From positions 1 to 53,213 of the forward strand of contig CANPWM010000007.1 in assembly GCA_947584295.1 (NCBI GenBank): a stretch of 53,213 bases of DNA, written 5' to 3'. The notes beneath the pieces are model-generated. The model was not told the DNA's origin and ran no database searches. It saw nothing but the letters and a program-made list of their open reading frames with translations. Each line of letters opens with the position of its first letter. Position 1 is the first letter of the stretch. Shown here piece by piece: positions 42,706-49,265 of this stretch. This stretch comes from an uncultured Oscillospiraceae bacterium. GTDB lineage: Bacteria > Bacillota > Clostridia > Oscillospirales > Oscillospiraceae. Position numbers and translations under genes: made by a program.

Positions 42706-42918
42706 TTAAGGTTCCTCCGTCTTTTCGTCTCTGCACAATAAATAATCCGTGGACACGTCCAGAATATCCGCAATTCGGACAAGTATTTTCAATGATGGGC
42801 TTGTGGTACCGCTCTCATAATTGCGGTAAGTCCTGATGGCTACGTTGATCTTGTCCGCCATCTGCTGGGCCGTGAACCCCCGCTCTTTCCGCACCGCGTT
42901 TAATCTTTCTCCGAACAT
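42706..42918 (-). CDS. XRE-family regulator, tandem paralogue 2
   Basis: A 70-residue helix-turn-helix protein (RLNAVRKERGFTAQQMADKINVAIRTYRNYE, then LDVSTDYLLCRDEKTEEP). Its ribosome binding site GGAGG lies within the last codons (ACG GAG GAA) of paralogue 3, so translation is coupled. Its own ACGGAGGAACCTTAA end is the same as in paralogue 3. Several HTH residues differ from the others, hinting at a changed operator or loss of function. Confidence 0.85.
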   Translation of the reverse strand: MFGERLNAVRKERGFTAQQMADKINVAIRTYRNYESGTTSPSLKILVRIADILDVSTDYLLCRDEKTEEP

Positions 42919-42924
42919 AGCGTT

Positions 42925-43137
42925 TTAAGGTTCCTCCGTCTCCCCGTCTCTGCACAATAAATAATCCGTGGATACGCCAAGAATATCAGCGATTTGAACC
43001 AGCTTGTCTAAAGTCGGTCTTGCCTTTCCGCTCTCATAGAATCGGTACGCGCTTATGGTTATATCCAGCATATCCGCCATCTGTTGTGCTGTAAAGCCTT
43101 TTTCTTTACGCACTATATTTAGCCTTTTCCCCAGCAT
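42925..43137 (-). CDS. XRE-family repressor, partner of the 70-residue protein (module B)
   Basis: A 70-residue helix-turn-helix protein (RLNIVRKEKGFTAQQMADMLDITISAYRFYE, PTLDKLVQIADILGVSTDYLLCRDGETEEP) and first of the tandem set. GGAGGTATACC precedes the ATG. It is divergent from the small gene at 43241 across a 103-nt promoter region with inverted repeats, exactly as in module A at 34.2-34.7 kb. Confidence 0.88.
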   Translation of the reverse strand: MLGKRLNIVRKEKGFTAQQMADMLDITISAYRFYESGKARPTLDKLVQIADILGVSTDYLLCRDGETEEP

Positions 43138-43157
43138 GGTATACCTCCATAATGTGC

Positions 43158-43219
43158 TTGACAGTATAGAAATTTTATACTATAATTTGGCTTGTCCTCA
43201 AGTCAAATATTTCTATACT
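43158..43219 (+). promoter_or_regulatory. Promoter and likely operators of module B
   Basis: TTGACA (43158-43163), 17 nt, TATAAT (43181-43186) drive the 70-residue protein. AGTATAGAAAT (43163-43173) and ATTTCTATACT (43209-43219) are perfect inverted copies flanking the -10 and start region. Leftward, TTGACT...TATAGT could serve the XRE gene in the same interval. Confidence 0.7.
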
Positions 43220-43240
43220 ATGTTATAGGAGGTATTCACT

Positions 43241-43453
43241 ATGCCGCGTACATATGATGAGGAATGGGTCAAAAAATGGCTGGAAGAATGGCCGCCGGAG
43301 CATTACAAGATGACGGTCATAGAGGCCGCCGGATTTCTGGAGTACGGGCCGGGCGTTTTGTTCGCGCTGGCGGCCTCGTACAATTACGGCTTTCAGCGGG
43401 GGCGGAATTATGAGAAAAACGCCGCCAGGCGGAGGTGTTCCGGGCGGCGCTGA
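43241..43453 (+). CDS. 70-residue protein of the XRE/small-protein module (copy B)
   Basis: No family recognised. Homologous to the 63-residue protein at 34519: D6, W9, V10, K11, P18, P19, Y22, M24, T25, E28, A29 and F32 occupy identical positions. One extra residue is inserted before the shared YNYGF-x-RG-x-x-Y signature. The C-terminal tail is arginine-rich (NAARRRCSGRR). TAGGAGGTATTCACT precedes the ATG. It is divergent from the first of three tandem XRE paralogues. Confidence 0.8.
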   Translation: MPRTYDEEWVKKWLEEWPPEHYKMTVIEAAGFLEYGPGVLFALAASYNYGFQRGRNYEKNAARRRCSGRR

Positions 43454-43496
43454 ACCGAAAAAATCCGTTTTCGCCGTCTCTCCCCTCATTTTGCAA

Positions 43497-43525
43497 TTGA
43501 TTTGTCCGCTTTGTCATGATAAAAT
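43497..43525 (+). promoter_or_regulatory. Possible promoter of the DUF3737/aminotransferase operon
   Basis: TTGATT (43497-43502), 17 nt, TAAAAT (43520-43525), 32 nt before the DUF3737 start codon. Confidence 0.45.
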
Positions 43526-43557
43526 AGGCTCAGATAACCATGAAAGGAATCGGGAGC

Positions 43558-44415
43558 ATGACAAACGAGGTACGCGCCCGCCGCCTCACCGGGGAGCGGG
43601 CGCTTTTTATGAGCCGGGATCTGAAAATCTTTGACACCATCTTTGACGACGGCGAATCCCCCCTGAAGGAGAGCCGGGGGATCGAGCTTACCAACTGTAT
43701 GTTCAAGTGGAAGTACCCCCTGTGGTACTGCCGGGATATCCGTGTCACGGACTGCCAGTGGTTTGAGATGGCCCGGGCCGGGGTGTGGTATACGGACGAT
43801 ATGGAGGTCAACCGGGCTGTGATCGAGGCCCCCAAGAACTTCCGCCGGTGCCGCGCCCTCACCCTGCGGGACGTGGATATGCCCAACGCCGCCGAGACGC
43901 TGTGGCACTGCGACGGGGTGACGCTGGAGAACGTCTCCGTTAAAGGCGACTATTTCGGCATGAACAGCCAAAACGTGACGGCGAAAAACCTGCGTCTGGT
44001 GGGCAACTACTCCTTTGACGGCGGCAGGAACATCACCGTGGAGAACTCGCGCCTTCTCTCCAAGGACGCCTTCTGGAACGGGGAGAACATTCTGGTGCGG
44101 GACAGCTTCATCTCCGGGGAGTATCTGGGCTGGAACGGGAAAAACCTGACCTTTGAAAACTGCACCCTCGAGAGCCTTCAGGGTATGTGCTACATCGAGA
44201 ACCTGACCATGCGCAACTGCAAGCTCCTGAACACCACCCTGGCTTTTGAGTACTCCACCGTGGAGGCGGACATCGTGGGCGGGGTGGACTCCGTCATCAA
44301 CCCCACCTCCGGCACCATCAGGGCCGATTCCATCGGCGAGCTGATCATCGAGCGGGACAAGGTAGATCCCGGCAAGACCAGGATCCTGCTGCGGGACGGC
44401 AAGGTGAGTGCCTGA
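43558..44415 (+). CDS. DUF3737 right-handed beta-helix protein
   Basis: A 285-residue cytoplasmic protein built of short repeating strands (GIELTNCMFKWKYPLWYC, VTAKNLRLVGNYSFDGGRNITVENSRLLSKDAFWNG, LTFENCTLESLQGMCYIENL), typical of DUF3737 beta-helices. The function of the family is not established. The ATG at 43558 has AAAGGA 9 nt upstream; the ATG at 43540 has no good site. Its TGA overlaps the ATG of the aminotransferase gene (TGATG), so the two are translationally coupled and probably act together. Confidence 0.88.
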   Translation: MTNEVRARRLTGERALFMSRDLKIFDTIFDDGESPLKESRGIELTNCMFKWKYPLWYCRDIRVTDCQWFEMARAGVWYTDDMEVNRAVIEAPKNFRRCRALTLRDVDMPNAAETLWHCDGVTLENVSVKGDYFGMNSQNVTAKNLRLVGNYSFDGGRNITVENSRLLSKDAFWNGENILVRDSFISGEYLGWNGKNLTFENCTLESLQGMCYIENLTMRNCKLLNTTLAFEYSTVEADIVGGVDSVINPTSGTIRADSIGELIIERDKVDPGKTRILLRDGKVSA

Positions 44416-45584
44416 TGTACGATTTTGACAACGTCCCCTCCCGCTTCGGCACGGGTTCTTTGAAATGGGACGAGTGCGCCCCCGGCGAGCTTCCCATGTG
44501 GGTGGCGGATATGGACTTCCCCGCCGCGCCGGAGATCCGCGCCGCTCTGGAGGAGCGGGCCGCCCACGGCGTATTTGGCTACAACATTCTCCCGGAGGCG
44601 TGGGCGCAGGCGTATATACGCTGGTGGCGGGAGCGCCACGGCTTTGAGATGCGCCCGGAGTGGCTCATCTTCTGCGCCGGCGTGGTTCCGGCCATCTCCA
44701 CCTGCGTGCGCAAGCTCACCACCCCGGCGGAGAAGGTGCTGATCGAGACGCCCGTCTATAACATCTTCTTCAACTCCATTCTCAACAACGGCCGCGTCCC
44801 CCTGGAGGTCCCCCTGCTCCGGGACGGGGACGGGCTGTATCACCGGGACTTCGCCGCCCTGGAGCGGGCTATGGCCGACCCGCAGGCGTCGCTGATGATC
44901 CTGTGCAACCCCCACAACCCCGTGGGGCGGATCTGGCCCCGGGAGGAGCTGGCCCGGATCGGCCAGCTGGCCCAACAGTACGGCGTTACGGTGATCTCCG
45001 ACGAGATCCACTGCGACCTGACCGATCCCGGCGTCTCCTACGTCCCCTTCGCCTCCGTCTCCGATATCTGCCGGGCCGTGTCCGTCACGTGTATGGCTCC
45101 CACCAAGGCCTTTAACATCGCCGGGATCCAGACCGCCGCCGTGTGCGTCCCGGAGCCGCGCCTGCGGCACAAGGTCTGGCGGGGCCTCAACACCGACGAG
45201 GTGGCGGAGCCAAACACCTTCGCCGTCCCCGCCGCCATCGCCGCCTTTGAGAAGGGCGGGCCGTGGCTGGACGAGCTGAGGGAATACATCTACCGCAACA
45301 AGGGCTTCACCCTGGAGGCGCTGAAGGCCGTGGCCCCGCAGATCGCCGTCACCCCCTCCCAGGCCACCTATCTTCTGTGGCTGGACTGCTCCCGGGCGGC
45401 GGAGGACACGGACGCGCTCTGTGACTTTATCCGCGCCGAAACGGGCCTGGTGCTGTCCCCCGGCGGGCAGTTTGGCGGCGACGGGCATCAGTTTATCCGC
45501 CTCAATCTGGCCGCCCCCCGGGCGCGTCTGGCGGACGGCCTTGACCGCTTCGCCCATGGTCTTTCGCTCTGGCGGAAGAAATAA
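44415..45584 (+). CDS. MalY/PatB-type PLP-dependent C-S lyase/aminotransferase
   Basis: A 389-residue fold type I pyridoxal-phosphate enzyme. The opening SLKWDECAPGELPMWVADMDF is the hallmark of the MalY/PatB group, which cleaves cystathionine and related thioethers. LCNPHNPVGR and VISDEIHCDL are the substrate/PLP contacts, and the Schiff-base lysine is in APTKAFNIAG. The arginine in HQFIRLNLA binds the carboxylate. Alternatives include a related aminotransferase. It overlaps the DUF3737 gene by one base and ends at a strong bidirectional terminator. Confidence 0.9.
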   Translation: MYDFDNVPSRFGTGSLKWDECAPGELPMWVADMDFPAAPEIRAALEERAAHGVFGYNILPEAWAQAYIRWWRERHGFEMRPEWLIFCAGVVPAISTCVRKLTTPAEKVLIETPVYNIFFNSILNNGRVPLEVPLLRDGDGLYHRDFAALERAMADPQASLMILCNPHNPVGRIWPREELARIGQLAQQYGVTVISDEIHCDLTDPGVSYVPFASVSDICRAVSVTCMAPTKAFNIAGIQTAAVCVPEPRLRHKVWRGLNTDEVAEPNTFAVPAAIAAFEKGGPWLDELREYIYRNKGFTLEALKAVAPQIAVTPSQATYLLWLDCSRAAEDTDALCDFIRAETGLVLSPGGQFGGDGHQFIRLNLAAPRARLADGLDRFAHGLSLWRKK

Positions 45585-45610
45585 TATAAATATATAAATA
45601 TAAAAAACAC

Positions 45611-45640
45611 GGGGCCGCCTCTCACTAAAGAGGCGGCCCC
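45611..45640. terminator. Bidirectional terminator between aminotransferase and pfp
   Basis: Perfect 12-bp stem GGGGCCGCCTCT / AGAGGCGGCCCC, loop CACTAA. ATTATTAT follows on the right and GTGTTTTTTAT on the left strand, fitting both convergent genes. Its stem resembles the GGGCCGCC-type palindromes of the repeat clusters. Confidence 0.88.
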
Positions 45641-45660
45641 ATTATTATGCGATTATGCGC

Positions 45661-46890
45661 TTACGCTTCCTTGCAGTAGATGTGGTACGGCTGGCCCTCG
45701 ATGTAGATGGGGGTAAGCTCGGCCTGGATCAGCGGGCGGGCGTAATTCAAAAACGCCGGGAGCATATCGGTGAAGTTCTCGTTGACCCACTCCAGGGGGA
45801 CCTTCTTTTCCAGGTTCGCCACCTCGGAGATGGGGTGAAGCTCGGTGATGCACTGGTAGGGCTTGTTGGAGACGCGCCGGAGGGCCACCATCTCGCCGCT
45901 GTGGCCCTGGAAAGCCGCCTGGGCCGCCGCGCCGCCCACCTGATACGCCTCGGTGATGTCGGTGCGGCTGGTCAGATGCGACGCGCACCGCTGGAGGGTG
46001 GAAAGCTCAATGGAACGGGTCTTGGTGTCCAGGCTGCGCTCCACCTGTCCGGCCAGATACCGGGCCGTGCCGGTCAGGTTCTTGTGGCCGAAGGCGTCCA
46101 CACGCCGGGGATCGTCGGAAAGCTCGCAGACGTACCGGCCGTCCTCCAGCTTGACGCCCTCGGAGACGGCGATGACGATGCTGGGCTTTTTCTCCTGCAT
46201 GACGCGGACTTTTTCGATGAAGCGATCCACATGGAAGGGTACCTCGGGCAGACAGATCATGTCCACGCCCTCGCAGTCCTCGCCGCGGGCCAGGGCGGCG
46301 GCGGCGGTGAGCCAACCGGCGTTGCGGCCCATGATCTCCACGATGGTCACATACTTGGAGCCGTACACCGTGGCGTCACGAATGATCTCCTTCATGACCA
46401 CGCTTATGTATTTGGCGGCGCTGCCGTAGCCGGGGGTGTGGTCGGTGATCATCAGGTCGTTGTCGATGGTCTTGGGTACGCCCATAAAGCGGATATCGGA
46501 GCAGACGTGTTCGCCGTAATCGGCAAGCTTGCCGATGGTGTCCATGGAGTCGTTGCCGCCGATATACATGAAGTACCCCACGTCCAGCTCCTCCAAAAGA
46601 GCCATCAGCTTCTTGTAGGGTTCCTCGTTCTCCCGCCAGTCGGGGAGCTTGTAGCGGCAGGAGCCCAGATAGCTGGAGGGGGTGCGCTTGAGAAGCTCGA
46701 TCTCAAGGCCCGTTTTGAACTTTTCGGAGAGGTCGATGTACTTGCCCTGTAAAAGTCCCTCTACGCCGTGGAGCATACCGTAAACGTGTTCGGCTCCGCG
46801 GGCGCGGGACGCCTCGTACACGCCCGCCAGAGAGGAATTGATGACCGATGTGGGACCGCCGGACTGACCTACCATCACATTCTTGCTCAT
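45661..46890 (-). CDS. pfp: Pyrophosphate-type 6-phosphofructokinase
   Basis: A 409-residue glycolytic enzyme of the PFK family. GGNDSMDT (111-118) carries an acidic residue where ATP enzymes have glycine (GGDGS), and PKTIDND (139-145) has lysine where ATP enzymes have glycine. Both changes are the signature of PPi users. MGRNAGW and PEVPFHVDRF are the fructose-phosphate contacts. AAGGAGGATATCAA precedes the ATG. Monocistronic. The donor is inferred from these two residues only. Confidence 0.92.
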   Translation of the reverse strand: MSKNVMVGQSGGPTSVINSSLAGVYEASRARGAEHVYGMLHGVEGLLQGKYIDLSEKFKTGLEIELLKRTPSSYLGSCRYKLPDWRENEEPYKKLMALLEELDVGYFMYIGGNDSMDTIGKLADYGEHVCSDIRFMGVPKTIDNDLMITDHTPGYGSAAKYISVVMKEIIRDATVYGSKYVTIVEIMGRNAGWLTAAAALARGEDCEGVDMICLPEVPFHVDRFIEKVRVMQEKKPSIVIAVSEGVKLEDGRYVCELSDDPRRVDAFGHKNLTGTARYLAGQVERSLDTKTRSIELSTLQRCASHLTSRTDITEAYQVGGAAAQAAFQGHSGEMVALRRVSNKPYQCITELHPISEVANLEKKVPLEWVNENFTDMLPAFLNYARPLIQAELTPIYIEGQPYHIYCKEA

Positions 46891-46960
46891 TTGATATCCT
46901 CCTTGTTAATTTTATTCAATAGCTCACAAACCACGGGGACAAATCCCCACAATTTTGTTC

Positions 46961-46989
46961 ATTGTAACATATTTCCCCGGATTTGGCAA
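46961..46989 (-). promoter_or_regulatory. Promoter of pfp
   Basis: Leftward TTGCCA (46984-46989), 17 nt, TACAAT (46961-46966); leader about 65 nt. Confidence 0.6.
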
Positions 46990-47080
46990 CCGGGTTTTTG
47001 ATGTTTTTTCCGAATTATCATTTTCGGGGACGTTTTTCCCGACTGTCAATAAAATTTTATTGATTTTCGATAAATTCTTA

Positions 47081-47109
47081 TTGACATTCGGAAATAGCTG
47101 TGCTACTAT
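47081..47109 (+). promoter_or_regulatory. Promoter of the DUF2975 operon
   Basis: TTGACA (47081-47086), 17 nt, TACTAT (47104-47109) with TGC just before (extended -10); 23 nt before the start codon. Confidence 0.7.
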
Positions 47110-47132
47110 AAGCGCGAAAGGAGCGGATAAAA

Positions 47133-47630
47133 ATGGGACAAAAGGAGTTATCCCTACTGTTAAAGGTGGTCGTGGTGGTGCTGGCGGTGTTTCTGGCGGC
47201 GGTGCTGATCTTCTTCGTGCCGATGCTGGGGCGCAGCGTGTCGGAATACTACGCGGGCGCGGGCGACGCCGTTAAGACCGTCATATTCGGCTGGGTGGTG
47301 CCTGGAATCGTGGCGGTATCCTCCGTCCCCGGCTTTATCTCCCTGTGGCTGGCCTGGGGGATCTTCACCGAAATCGGGCGGAACAACAGCTTCTGCGCCG
47401 GAAACGCCCGGCGGCTTCGGACCATCAGTCGGCTGGCCCTGGGGGACACCCTGGTTTATGTGATCCTGGCGGTGTCGGTGCTGGCGCTGGGGCCGAAGCA
47501 CCCCTCGGTGCCGCTGATCTTCGTGTCCGTCACCCTGTTCGGCGCGGCGGTGACCATCTGCTGCGCGGCGCTGTCGCACCTGACCCAGAAGGCCGCCGAC
47601 CTGAAGGACGACAACGATCTGACCATTTGA
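47133..47630 (+). CDS. DUF2975 four-helix membrane protein
   Basis: A 165-residue membrane protein with four hydrophobic helices and the DUF2975 pattern WGIFTEIGRNNSFCAGNARRLRTISRLAL. Members usually lie directly before a small YozG-like XRE gene, as here (9 nt apart). The biological role is unknown; the constant pairing suggests a membrane sensor for the regulator. AAAGGAGCGGATAAAA precedes the ATG. Confidence 0.88.
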   Translation: MGQKELSLLLKVVVVVLAVFLAAVLIFFVPMLGRSVSEYYAGAGDAVKTVIFGWVVPGIVAVSSVPGFISLWLAWGIFTEIGRNNSFCAGNARRLRTISRLALGDTLVYVILAVSVLALGPKHPSVPLIFVSVTLFGAAVTICCAALSHLTQKAADLKDDNDLTI

Positions 47631-47639
47631 GGTGACAAT

Positions 47640-47852
47640 ATGATCACTGTGAATCTTGACGTGATGCTGGCGAAGCGGAAGATGAGCCTGACGGAACTCT
47701 CCGAAAAGGTTGACATAACACTTGCCAATCTGTCCATTCTCAAAACCGGCAAGGCCAAGGCGGTGCGGTTCTCCACTCTGGACGCCCTGTGCCGCGCCCT
47801 CCAGTGCCAGCCGGGGGAGCTTTTGGAGTTTACGGAGGACGGGGAAGCATGA
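47640..47852 (+). CDS. YozG-like XRE regulator
   Basis: A 70-residue Cro/CI-type helix-turn-helix protein (MLAKRKMSLTELSEKVDITLANLSILKTGKAKAVRFSTLDALCRALQCQPGELLEF). It differs from the STDYLLCRD group elsewhere in the window. GAGGTGACAAT precedes the ATG. Its stop overlaps the start of the lipoprotein gene (ATGA), so three genes form one unit. Confidence 0.9.
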   Translation: MITVNLDVMLAKRKMSLTELSEKVDITLANLSILKTGKAKAVRFSTLDALCRALQCQPGELLEFTEDGEA

Positions 47853-48331
47853 AAAAAACGCTGTTTGCCGCGCTGGCGGCGCTTCTCCTGCTCACCGGGT
47901 GCGGAGTTCAGGACGTCCAGGGCCGTGCCTCCCGGGAGCTGGGCATCGACGTGTCCGGGGGTGCCGTTGTGAGCAGCTATGACACCCACGGTGGCAATAG
48001 CGACGGGACGACCTGTATTGCTTACCGTTTTGACAACGACGCCGTCCTGGACGAAATCAGAAGCTCTGAAAAATGGAACAAATTTCCCCTCGATGATACG
48101 GTACGGGCATTGGTTTATGGCTTGTCTGACGCGACAACGCGAATTGGGCCTATGTTGAACGACAGCGAGGGACACCCGATCGTCCCGGAAATCCAGAACG
48201 GGTATTACCGGCTGATCGACAGGCAAAATGGCGCGGAGACGGATATTTTAGACAGGTATTCATTCAACTTTACATTAGGGCTGTATGATGCCGATACCAA
48301 TACCTTATATTTCTGTAAGCTGGACACCTGA
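47849..48331 (+). CDS. Small secreted lipoprotein, unknown function
   Basis: A 160-residue lipoprotein: signal peptide with lipobox LLTGC, then a small alpha/beta-looking domain with no family I recognise (GIDVSGGAVVSSYDTHGG...). The ATG overlaps the XRE stop codon by ATGA. Being third in a DUF2975-XRE operon, it may report on envelope state; that is a guess. Confidence 0.75.
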   Translation: MKKTLFAALAALLLLTGCGVQDVQGRASRELGIDVSGGAVVSSYDTHGGNSDGTTCIAYRFDNDAVLDEIRSSEKWNKFPLDDTVRALVYGLSDATTRIGPMLNDSEGHPIVPEIQNGYYRLIDRQNGAETDILDRYSFNFTLGLYDADTNTLYFCKLDT

Positions 48332-48560
48332 CGGGCATACCGCGGCGGGGAGGCCCCGCCTGACAGGCGGGCGGGGGATCAGCTTTTTCTCTTTTCCCGA
48401 AATGGAAAAGAGAAACCAGAGGGGGGTACGACCCCCCATCTGGAATCCCCCGGGGGAACGCCCGCGGGGAGATGGTGCGGAAATTGGGATTTTCCGCGCA
48501 CAGGGTTTGCCGGGAATTCGGCGGGCCGCATTGGGGGCCCAATCGGGCCGTTGCCCGATT

Positions 48561-48640
48561 GGGAAAGGACGAGCCGAGCCAGCGCCTGAGGGCGAATACT
48601 TGCAGCCCGAGGTTAAGCGGCTCGCGCGAGAACGCGACGG
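48561..48640 (+). repeat. Structured repeat unit, copy 4
   Basis: GAAAGGACGAGCC, then GCGCCTGA, a GGGC/GCCC hairpin with a longer loop, GAGGTTAAGC, GGCTCG and AACGCGACGG. CGAGCC (48570-48575) pairs with GGCTCG (48619-48624). The most divergent of the four copies, yet base pairing is kept. Confidence 0.65.
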
Positions 48641-48978
48641 CCCCTACAACGCTGAATGAAATGTTTACTGGAATTTGATAAACGTCTTTCCCAACGAACT
48701 CCCTATTATATGTTTTTCCCGTACAACGAACCCGTACGGGCCGGACACCTGGCCGGCCCGCCTTCCGATTTACGAAAAATCTATCCTCATACGCCGTACG
48801 GGCCGCCGCCCTCGGCGGCCCAGCGAATTATCGGAAAGCCTCCCCATAAGTTGTAGGGGCCGCCTCTCTTGGCGGCCCGAAATTGGAATACGCGGCGCAG
48901 CCGCAACCTTTTAAGGGGGGCGGCACCGTAATTCGTTTGGCGGGCCGTATTGGGGCCCCATCGGGCCGCTGCCCGATG

Positions 48979-49058
48979 GGGAAAGGAGGAGCGAACCGTG
49001 CGCCTGAGCGTTCCCGGCGCGCGGGGACGCGAGGTTAAGCCTGTTCCGCGACGACGTG
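48979..49058 (+). repeat. Structured repeat unit, copy 3
   Basis: GAAAGGAGGAGCGAAC, GCGCCTGA, a GCGTTCCC/GGGGACGC hairpin, GAGGTTAAGC, TGTTCCGC, GACGACG. It is preceded by the ATCGGGC/GCCCGAT hairpin and is almost identical to copy 2 on the other strand. Confidence 0.7.
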
Positions 49059-49265
49059 TCCGGCCCGTACGGAAAAATTATGCGTTGGGAGAAAGCGAAA
49101 TCATTATCGGAAATCGTTGCGTAAGACGGCGGGCCGCCTGGAGAGGCGGCCCCTACGGCCATTGACGAAAGATTTTTCAAAAATAACACATTCTTCCCTT
49201 AAGAACCGTAGGGGCGGGTTCCAACCTCGCCCGGCCATGATTGTCCCAAAAGAAAGGAGCTTTTT

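Larger units (their letters stand above)
48335..49245. repeat. Intergenic palindrome mosaic, cluster III
   Basis: About 900 nt without a credible gene. It opens with three hairpins in the same order as cluster I: CCCGCC/GGCGGG near 48355-48372, TTTCTCTTTTCC/GGAAAAGAGAAA 48386-48397/48404-48415, and GGGGGG/CCCCCC 48421-48437. Structured-unit copies follow at 48561 and 48979, each after an ATCGGGC/GCCCGAT hairpin. Palindromes at about 48734-48765 and 48797-48825 and the flanking text are nearly the same as 30918-31006. Modules near 48855-48882, 49130-49155 and 49208-49235 complete it. Confidence 0.85.
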
